Below are positions 1 to 5,596 of a DNA stretch of 13,525 nt, piece after piece. This stretch comes from Coprothermobacterota bacterium (lineage in GTDB: Bacteria; Caldisericota; JANLFM01), in NCBI GenBank assembly GCA_026389415.1, contig JAPLHX010000267.1, forward strand, positions 1 to 13,525. The letters run 5' to 3'. The position numbers and the translations under genes were made by a program. The notes below the pieces were generated by a model. That model ran no database searches. It was not told the origin of the DNA and saw only the letters and a list, made by a program, of their open reading frames with translations. Numbering within the stretch: position 1 is the first letter of the stretch; every line of letters starts with the position of its first letter.

Positions 1-441
1 CGTACATGGCCGAACGAGGCCAGGGGTTTTGGCTTCATGGAGGCGCCGCGTGGTGCGCTGGGGCATTGGATCGTAATCCGGGGAGGAAAGATCGCCAACT
101 ACCAGGCGGTAGTACCCTCCACTTGGAACGCCGGACCTCGCGACGCAAATGGTGAACCGGGCGCTTACGAAGCTTCTTTGGTTGGCACACCGTTGGCGGA
201 CCCACAGCAACCATTGGAGATCCTGCGAACCATTCACTCCTTCGATCCTTGCCTGGCTTGTGCGGTGCACGTATTGGACCTGGAAGGAAAGGAACTGGGG
301 AAAACCGAAGTCCATGCCGGCAGTTTGGTGCCCTATGCACTTCGTTCCCGACGGGTAACGCTAGGACAACAAGAAGGGTGTGTCCGAAAGCTTCCGCTTC
401 CTCATGCGCATCGGGCGGTCAGTGGGAATGGCGAATCGTAA
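1..441 (+). CDS. [NiFe]-hydrogenase large subunit, C-terminal part (5' end outside window)
   Basis: This is the C-terminal part of the catalytic subunit of a membrane-bound, uptake-type (group 1-like) [NiFe] hydrogenase, which oxidises or evolves H2 at a Ni-Fe(CN)2CO centre. The reading frame is open from base 1. It shows the conserved EAPRGALGHW stretch, a VVPSTWNAGPRD motif, and the diagnostic C-terminal DPCLACAVH motif, whose two cysteines ligate Ni and Fe. In this family a dedicated protease cuts just after the motif histidine. That protease appears to be the next gene, which overlaps this one by 14 nt, so the two are very likely co-transcribed and translationally coupled. One oddity is the tail: 56 residues follow the histidine before the TAA stop, whereas about 15 are usual in HyaB/HybC-type subunits. 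The part after EGKELGKTEVHAG looks unlike the family. A late frameshift or natural extension could explain this. Identification is firm; the exact subgroup is not. Confidence 0.95.
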   Translation, partial: RTWPNEARGFGFMEAPRGALGHWIVIRGGKIANYQAVVPSTWNAGPRDANGEPGAYEASLVGTPLADPQQPLEILRTIHSFDPCLACAVHVLDLEGKELGKTEVHAGSLVPYALRSRRVTLGQQEGCVRKLPLPHAHRAVSGNGES

Positions 442-898
442 AGTAATCCTGGGCTTGGGCAATTTGCTTCGTACAGACGATGGCCTAGGCGTACACGCCA
501 TCCGGGCATTGGATGGGAAAGTTGGCGATTGGGAGTTGATCGACGGCGGTACGTTGGGTTTGACGCTATTGCCGTACCTGGAGGGAGTAGGGGACTTGCT
601 GATCCTGGATGCCATCCGTCTGGGCGAACCGGCAGGGACGCTTCACCGCTTTTCTTCCCTGGACTTCGTGCGGACGGGGAAGGACCAAGCCATCAGTGGT
701 CACGACCTGGGCCTCGTGGAATTATGGAACGGTCTTCAATTGAAGGAATCCTTACCCCATCATTGCCAGGTTTTGGGACTGGAACCGGAATCCTTGCAAT
801 GGGGGACAGAGCTTTCTGCAGTGGTGCAAAACGCGCTTCCGCTTTTGCTCGACCAAGTTCTGGAACTCGTTACGTTTCCCGGCGGGGTTGCATTATAA
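428..898 (+). CDS. [NiFe]-hydrogenase maturation protease (HyaD/HybD/HycI family)
   Basis: This is a nickel-dependent endopeptidase that removes the C-terminal peptide of the hydrogenase large subunit once Ni is inserted, closing the active site; it acts in the cytoplasm. It is 156 aa, normal for the family. It opens with ILGLGNLLRTDDGLGV, the family's N-terminal signature. Candidate nickel ligands are Asp18 (in the DDG triplet, where HybD has Glu16), Asp61 in LLILDAIRLG and His92 in SGHDLGL. A C-terminal GLEPESLQWGTELS block is also family-typical. I chose the ATG at 428 because it puts the GLGN motif 8 residues from the start. A GTG at 380 is possible and would add 16 residues without homology-like character. 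It overlaps the 3' end of the large-subunit gene, its presumed substrate. No terminator-like hairpin is visible after the stop. Confidence 0.93.
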   Translation: MANRKVILGLGNLLRTDDGLGVHAIRALDGKVGDWELIDGGTLGLTLLPYLEGVGDLLILDAIRLGEPAGTLHRFSSLDFVRTGKDQAISGHDLGLVELWNGLQLKESLPHHCQVLGLEPESLQWGTELSAVVQNALPLLLDQVLELVTFPGGVAL

Positions 899-1066
899 TA
901 GAAAAATAAATGGGAGGGAGAATGCCACGTTGCCAATGAAATCACTCCTTCTTGATTTTGTAGAAATGGGTATAGTCCTAGACAGGGATGAAAGAAAGGA
1001 GGCGACAAGCAAGGAGGGTCAAGATCCAAGCAGAGATTTGTCTGATTTTCGAAAGGAGAAATAGAG

Positions 1067-2401
1067 ATGAAAAGGAATAAAATATTAGTATTGGTGCTTG
1101 TTGTCGCTCTAAGCCTTTCCACGCTGTCCGTTCTAAGCGGTTGCGCTCAGTCGACTTCGACCCCCACTCCTACATCCACCACTCCGCCATCCCCTACGTC
1201 CACCGCACCGCCTCCGCCTCCACCCGTCCCGAAAGTGACGATTGCTCTATGGGAGCAGATGGACCCGGGCGAAAAAACACTACTGACAAAGAATATCACC
1301 ACATTTACGGAAGCCGTAAAGGCTCAGTATGCGGTCACCTTCGACATCGTCCATTACGGCACGGAAGACCTTCGCTCCAACTTCCAGACGGCCGCGCTGG
1401 CCGGATCCGGTCCGGATATTGTGTATGGACCCAATGACAATGTCGGCCCCTTCAGCACCTTGAACCTGATCAAACCGCTCGATGACGTATTCGGTGCGGC
1501 TTTCTGGGGCAAGTTCATGCCGAACGCGGTGGACTCGATGAAGCTGAACGGAAAGATCTGGGCGATGCCGGACCGCGTTGGCAACCACCTGATGCTGATT
1601 TACAACAAGACTTTGGTCCCCACGCCACCCACGAACTCCGATGAAATGATCGCCATGGGCAAGGCACTCTACAAAGAGGAGGGCGGCAAACCGGTGCAAT
1701 GGGGTGTGGTTTGGAACACGCAAGAGCCCTTCTTCCACGTCCCCTGGCTGGGTGGTTTTGGTGGCTGGGTAATGGATGACCAGGGCCAGCCCACTTTAAA
1801 TAGCCAAGGCATGATCGATTCCCTGGCCTTTGGCAAAATGCTGTTGGATGAGCAAGTTTCCCCCGTTGGCGCCGATTACAACATTGCCGAGAGCCTGTTT
1901 AAAACAGGTCAGGCCGGGATGATCATCAACGGCGACTGGGCGCTGGGTGGGTACAAGACAGACATCAAGGATTTCCAGTGGGGTGTCACCCGGATCCCGA
2001 TGATTGTGGCCACCGGCAATTGGCCCACGCCAATGGTTTCCTCTAAGGGTTACTCGATCAACGTCAAGGTCAAGCCCGAGGTATTGCCGGCAGTCAAAGC
2101 GTTCCTCGAGTTCATGGCCACTACCGCCATTCAAAGCCAGTGGGTAAGGGACCTCTCGATCCTTCCTAGTTTGAAGGAAGCGATGCAGGATCCGATCATT
2201 ACTTCCGACCCGATCCTGAAGGGTAGCGCCTATCAAGTAGAAACCGGCAAGCCTATGCCGACCGTCCCGGAGTTGCGCGCGGTTTGGGACTCCTACCGAC
2301 CGTCCATGCAGGGCGTGTTCGGTGGACAACTGACACCGGCCGAAGCCGCCCCGAAGATGCAGTCAGACGCGGTGGCGGCCATTGCCGCGATGACGCAATA
2401 G
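1067..2401 (+). CDS. malE: Maltodextrin-type ABC transporter substrate-binding lipoprotein
   Basis: This is an extracellular sugar-binding protein that delivers oligosaccharides, probably maltodextrins, to the MalF/MalG permease encoded downstream. It is 444 aa. Residues 1-25 form a lipoprotein signal peptide: basic MKRNK, then a hydrophobic core, then lipobox LSGC with the lipidated Cys26. Residues about 28-55 are a Thr/Ser/Pro-rich tether ending in a run of prolines. The rest is a family 1 (MalE-like) solute-binding fold, with GSGPDIVYGPNDNVGPF, LNGKIWAMPDRVGNH, LIYNKTLVP and GQAGMIINGDWALGGY in the expected order. The start is supported by AGGAG at 1054-1058, 8 nt before the ATG. It is first in the transporter/glucanase cluster and is followed by a strong palindromic hairpin, an arrangement often used to give the binding protein a higher transcript level than the membrane parts. 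The maltodextrin specificity is inferred from the neighbouring GH57 enzyme, not from binding-site residues. Confidence 0.9.
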   Translation: MKRNKILVLVLVVALSLSTLSVLSGCAQSTSTPTPTSTTPPSPTSTAPPPPPPVPKVTIALWEQMDPGEKTLLTKNITTFTEAVKAQYAVTFDIVHYGTEDLRSNFQTAALAGSGPDIVYGPNDNVGPFSTLNLIKPLDDVFGAAFWGKFMPNAVDSMKLNGKIWAMPDRVGNHLMLIYNKTLVPTPPTNSDEMIAMGKALYKEEGGKPVQWGVVWNTQEPFFHVPWLGGFGGWVMDDQGQPTLNSQGMIDSLAFGKMLLDEQVSPVGADYNIAESLFKTGQAGMIINGDWALGGYKTDIKDFQWGVTRIPMIVATGNWPTPMVSSKGYSINVKVKPEVLPAVKAFLEFMATTAIQSQWVRDLSILPSLKEAMQDPIITSDPILKGSAYQVETGKPMPTVPELRAVWDSYRPSMQGVFGGQLTPAEAAPKMQSDAVAAIAAMTQ

Positions 2402-2414
2402 CCTAAAATGGAGT

Positions 2415-2428
2415 CGCGGGAACCCGCG
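2415..2428 (+). other. Short GC hairpin after malE
   Basis: CGCGGG and CCCGCG flank two bases, giving a compact stem of five to six base pairs 13 nt after the malE stop. It has no T-run after it. It may work together with the much stronger palindrome about 40 nt downstream, for example by protecting the malE mRNA 3' end, but by itself it is weak. Confidence 0.4.
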
Positions 2429-2467
2429 GATCATAGAGATCACCAAGACCGTTTCCACGGATCAACC

Positions 2468-2497
2468 CTGGACGACCGGGGATCCCCGGTCGTCCAG
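2468..2497 (+). terminator. 30-bp perfect palindrome between malE and malK (attenuator or mRNA-stabilising hairpin)
   Basis: The 30 bases are an exact palindrome centred on GGATCC. In RNA they would fold into a 13-bp, very GC-rich stem with a GAUC loop. The following bases (TTCTCTTCG) are pyrimidine-rich but are not a proper T-run. It is therefore more likely a partial terminator or a 3'-exonuclease barrier protecting the malE transcript than a full intrinsic terminator; this is inference. It lies 66 nt after malE and 61 nt before the malK start, in the one large gap of the transporter cluster. A dimeric regulator could also bind such a palindrome at the DNA level. Confidence 0.6.
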
Positions 2498-2558
2498 TTC
2501 TCTTCGCGATCCATTTATTGTCTGCGAATAATTGTTGAACTCTGGAGGGGAATGGAAT

Positions 2559-3725
2559 ATGGCAGAAGTTAAACTGGTACATCTGATCAAAGATTTCGGC
2601 AAAGTTCAGATCCTTAAAGGCATCGACCTGACAATCCCCGATGGAGAGTTCGTGGTCCTTTTGGGACCTTCGGGTTGCGGAAAGACCACTACCCTTCGCC
2701 TAATCGCCGGCCTGGAAGAAGTAACCGAAGGTGAGATCTTTATCGGTGATCGCAAAGTGAACAATCTCCCGCCCAAGCAGCGCGATATTGCGATGGTATT
2801 TCAAAGCTATGCCCTTTACCCTCACATGACGGTCTATGACAACATGGCCTTTGGGCTCAAACTGCGTCGGGTACAAAGGGAAGAGATCGACCAAAAGGTG
2901 AAGGCGACCGCGGAGATGATGGAGCTGACTCCCTATCTCAAACGAAAACCGCGGGAACTGTCTGGAGGTCAGCGGCAACGGGTAGCGGTGGGGCGAGCGA
3001 TTGTCCGCAATCCGCAAGTGTTCCTGATGGACGAACCCCTATCGAATCTGGATGCCAAATTACGCGTCCAAATGCGGGTGGAGCTATCAAAGCTGCATCA
3101 AAAACTGAAAGTCACCACCATTTACGTCACTCATGATCAGATGGAAGCAATGACCCTTGGGAACCTGATTGTGATCATGAACCAGGGAATCATCCAGCAG
3201 ATGGGGACTCCCGGCAAAGTCTATGACTATCCGGCCAATAAGTTCGTGGCTGGATTCATCGGTTCCCCACCGATGAACTTCTTTCCCGCGTTCATTGACG
3301 GGGAAGAGGAACCGTTCTTCCAAATGGCTTCTTTCCGTCTGCCCGTGCCGGCACAGCACCGAGAAGTGATGCGCGGGTATGCCGGCAAGGAGGTAGCCTT
3401 CGGTATTCGGCCGGAGGATATCACCGTTGACCAAACGGATAGCGAGGGCCGGATACCGGTGAAGGCCAAAGTAGAAGTACTGGAGATGCTGGGAGCGGAA
3501 ATCTTCCTCTATCTCTCCAGCCCGGAGGAAGCTTTTGTGGCCGATTCGGCCTCAGAGAAAGCCACTTCTGACAGGTACTTGAAGCTGCGAGCCAACCCCG
3601 CCCATTCCTTCATCGCCCGGGTTGACCCCAAGTCACCGGCAAAAGAAGGAGACATCGTGGAGGTCCGGTTCAACCTGGAAAAGAGCCATGCCTTTGACGG
3701 TGAGAGTGAAGAAGCGATCTATTGA
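2559..3725 (+). CDS. malK: Sugar ABC transporter ATPase (MalK/UgpC/MsmK type)
   Basis: This is the cytoplasmic ATP-hydrolysing subunit that powers sugar import through the MalF/MalG-type permeases. It is 388 aa, the usual length for the family. Visible motifs are Walker A GPSGCGKT (residues 36-43), the Q-loop glutamine Q82 in VFQSYALYPHM, the ABC signature LSGGQ (134-138), Walker B VFLMDE (154-159) with the D-loop SNLD, and the switch histidine H192 in VTHDQ. After about residue 235 comes the TOBE/OB regulatory region, with FGIRPEDI and EVLEMLGAE. I chose the ATG at 2559 because GGAGGGG at 2544-2550 sits 8 nt upstream and the protein then starts right at the beta-strand preceding the nucleotide fold; an in-frame TTG at 2532 lies upstream of that ribosome site. 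It lies 13 nt before malF. MalK-type ATPases often serve several sugar importers, so it may not be exclusive to this substrate. Confidence 0.95.
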   Translation: MAEVKLVHLIKDFGKVQILKGIDLTIPDGEFVVLLGPSGCGKTTTLRLIAGLEEVTEGEIFIGDRKVNNLPPKQRDIAMVFQSYALYPHMTVYDNMAFGLKLRRVQREEIDQKVKATAEMMELTPYLKRKPRELSGGQRQRVAVGRAIVRNPQVFLMDEPLSNLDAKLRVQMRVELSKLHQKLKVTTIYVTHDQMEAMTLGNLIVIMNQGIIQQMGTPGKVYDYPANKFVAGFIGSPPMNFFPAFIDGEEEPFFQMASFRLPVPAQHREVMRGYAGKEVAFGIRPEDITVDQTDSEGRIPVKAKVEVLEMLGAEIFLYLSSPEEAFVADSASEKATSDRYLKLRANPAHSFIARVDPKSPAKEGDIVEVRFNLEKSHAFDGESEEAIY

Positions 3726-3738
3726 GAGGGGGTGAACC

Positions 3739-4698
3739 ATGAGTGTGACAACTCAGCCTGCGGCAGCATGTGCTGCGCCACGGAAAAAGCCGGCATCGGT
3801 GCGCTTCCGCGAGCATATGCGGCGCAACCGGTTGGCCTACATCTTGTTGCTGCCGGCGATCTTGGTGATTGCCATCGTGGTCATCTATCCCTTCTTCTAC
3901 GCGTTCAACCTGGCTTTCACCAACACCAATATGTACAACATCAATAGCCCGGACAAAACACCGCAATACAATGCCGGCGCCAATTTCACCGAGATTTTTT
4001 CCGATCCCCAATTTTACGTGATCCTGGGCCGGACGGTTCTCTGGACGGTGATAAACGTGGTCTGCCATGTTTCCTTGGGTATGGGTTTGGCCATCCTGCT
4101 CAACCGGAATCTGAAAATCCGCGCGCTCTACCGCACCCTCTTGGTTTTGCCCTGGGCCATTCCGCAGGTGATTGTAGCCATGATGTGGAGAAATGAATTC
4201 AATACTCAGTATGGATCGGTCAACCTGATACTGCAGTCGATCGGCCTACCGGCCGTATCCTGGTTGACGAACCCCTTCTGGGCTTTCGTCGCCGTCTGCA
4301 TCGTCAACATCTGGCTGGGGATTCCCTTCATGATGATCATTATCCTGGGGGGCTTACAGAGCATTTCACCGGAATATTATGAAGCCGCGCAACTGGACGG
4401 AGCCACCGCCTGGCAACAATTCCGCAGGATTACGATTCCTTTCCTAAAGCCGGTGCTGACACCGGCGATCGTCTTGGGAACCGTCTGGACATTCAACAAC
4501 CTAAACATCATCTATCTGATCACCCAAGGCGGACCCAACAACGGCACCCAAATCCTTGTTACCTATGTTTACCGGGCCGCTTTTGACTACTACCGCTACG
4601 GCTATTCCGCGGCGTTTTCGGTGATCATCTTCCTGATATTGTTGGTGTTTTGCTTGTTCTATATCCGAGCGACCCGTGGCGCTGGGGAGGTGACCTGA
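3739..4698 (+). CDS. malF: Sugar ABC transporter permease, MalF type
   Basis: This is one half of the membrane channel of the sugar importer, pairing with the MalG-type protein encoded next and docking on MalK. It is 319 aa. After a roughly 30-residue cytoplasmic N-terminus there are about six membrane spans; the first is near residues 32-57 and the last near 291-309. The EAA loop that contacts the ATPase is seen as EYYEAAQLDGATAWQQF (about 212-228). The long periplasmic P2 domain of E. coli MalF is absent, as is common in this subfamily outside Proteobacteria. GAGAGGGGGTG just before the ATG serves as the ribosome site. One oddity: codons 6-11 (Gln-Pro-Ala-Ala-Ala-Cys) are exactly an 18-bp repeat that also occurs twice in the intergenic region around 11 kb. 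The extreme N-terminus may therefore have been acquired from a mobile or expanding repeat. Confidence 0.93.
   Translation: MSVTTQPAAACAAPRKKPASVRFREHMRRNRLAYILLLPAILVIAIVVIYPFFYAFNLAFTNTNMYNINSPDKTPQYNAGANFTEIFSDPQFYVILGRTVLWTVINVVCHVSLGMGLAILLNRNLKIRALYRTLLVLPWAIPQVIVAMMWRNEFNTQYGSVNLILQSIGLPAVSWLTNPFWAFVAVCIVNIWLGIPFMMIIILGGLQSISPEYYEAAQLDGATAWQQFRRITIPFLKPVLTPAIVLGTVWTFNNLNIIYLITQGGPNNGTQILVTYVYRAAFDYYRYGYSAAFSVIIFLILLVFCLFYIRATRGAGEVT
3754..3771 (-). repeat. 18-bp interspersed repeat, copy in malF coding sequence (inverted)
   Basis: On the minus strand these bases read acatgctgccgcaggctg, identical to 10999-11016 and 11154-11171. Here the unit falls inside malF in the unstructured N-terminal tail, in a frame that adds six ordinary residues without a stop. 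Three exact 18-mers in 13.5 kb are not expected by chance. The element's nature is unknown; it resembles short GC-rich interspersed repeats of the REP kind. Confidence 0.75.
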
Positions 4699-4699
4699 C

Positions 4700-5554
4700 A
4701 TGGCCGGCTTTTTCAGTCGCGCAAGGGGAGACAGCCCCTTCAAACGAATCCTGATCCACCTGTTATTAATCTTTGCCTGCCTGGTTGCCATTTACCCCGT
4801 GTTACGCGTGTTGACGGTTTCCCTTCGACCCGGCGGCTCGGTGTTCTCCATGGATTTGTCCATGATCCCGGCGGACGCCACCCTGGAAAACTACACGCAG
4901 ATTCTCTTTCAAAGCGATTTCTGGAACTGGTTGAAAAACAGCTTGATCGTTTCGCTTTCCACGGCCTTGGTTTCCTTGATCCTTGCCGCCCCGGCAGGAT
5001 ATGCCTTTTCCCGCTTCAAATTCGTCGGCAAACAGCCCGGACTTGTGTTCCTGCTGGTGACGCAACTGTTCCCGGCCACGATGCTGCTTTTGCCGCTCTA
5101 TATCATGCTGATCAAACTCAGCCTGATTAACACCTTCCTGGGATTGGTGTTCTGCTACATGTCGATCTCATTACCATTTTCGATCTGGATTCTGAAGGGG
5201 TATTTCGACACGATCCCTATCGACCTGGAAGAGGCGGCTTGGATCGATGGTTCCACCCCAATGGGAGCGTTCTTCCGAGTGATTCTCCCTCTCTCTACGC
5301 CGGCCCTATCGATCACCGCCCTTTTCTCGTTCATGACGGCCTGGAGTGAATACATCATCGCTCGCATCGTTCTGCAGAACCAGGGTTTGTTCACCTGGCC
5401 GCTGGGCACCGTCACCTTGCAAGGCGCCTATTACACCAATTGGGGGCCATTTTCGGCAGCGGCCCTGCTGATTTCGATTCCCGTGGTGGTGCTATTCATG
5501 GCCACCTCCAGATATCTCGTATCCGGACTGACCCTGGGAGCGGTCAAGGGCTAA
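4700..5554 (+). CDS. malG: Sugar ABC transporter permease, MalG type
   Basis: This is the second membrane half of the sugar importer. It is 284 aa with about six membrane spans: the first at residues about 17-41, others near 80-103 and 113-150, and the last near 253-275. The ATPase-contacting EAA loop appears as DLEEAAWIDGSTPMGAFF (about 175-192). The family-typical MalG C-terminus (RYLVSGLTLGAVKG) is intact. The ATG follows the malF stop after a single base, and GGGGAGGTGA at 4684-4693 overlaps the malF end, so the two permeases are almost certainly made together. 42 nt separate it from the glucanase gene, with no hairpin between, so the same transcript probably continues. Confidence 0.95.
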   Translation: MAGFFSRARGDSPFKRILIHLLLIFACLVAIYPVLRVLTVSLRPGGSVFSMDLSMIPADATLENYTQILFQSDFWNWLKNSLIVSLSTALVSLILAAPAGYAFSRFKFVGKQPGLVFLLVTQLFPATMLLLPLYIMLIKLSLINTFLGLVFCYMSISLPFSIWILKGYFDTIPIDLEEAAWIDGSTPMGAFFRVILPLSTPALSITALFSFMTAWSEYIIARIVLQNQGLFTWPLGTVTLQGAYYTNWGPFSAAALLISIPVVVLFMATSRYLVSGLTLGAVKG

Positions 5555-5596
5555 TCCCCAGCGTTGTCACCTGATAGGACTAAGGAGGATTCCGCC

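Noticed and set aside
949..976. Possible malE promoter with TATAGT at 971-976
   Set aside because: The -10 is fair, but no acceptable -35 lies at 16-18 bp (TTCTTG is poor and TTGATT is only 13 bp away), so I cannot support it.
1796..2329. 177-aa minus-strand reading frame inside malE
   Set aside because: Antisense shadow of a well-supported binding-protein gene; composition is not protein-like.
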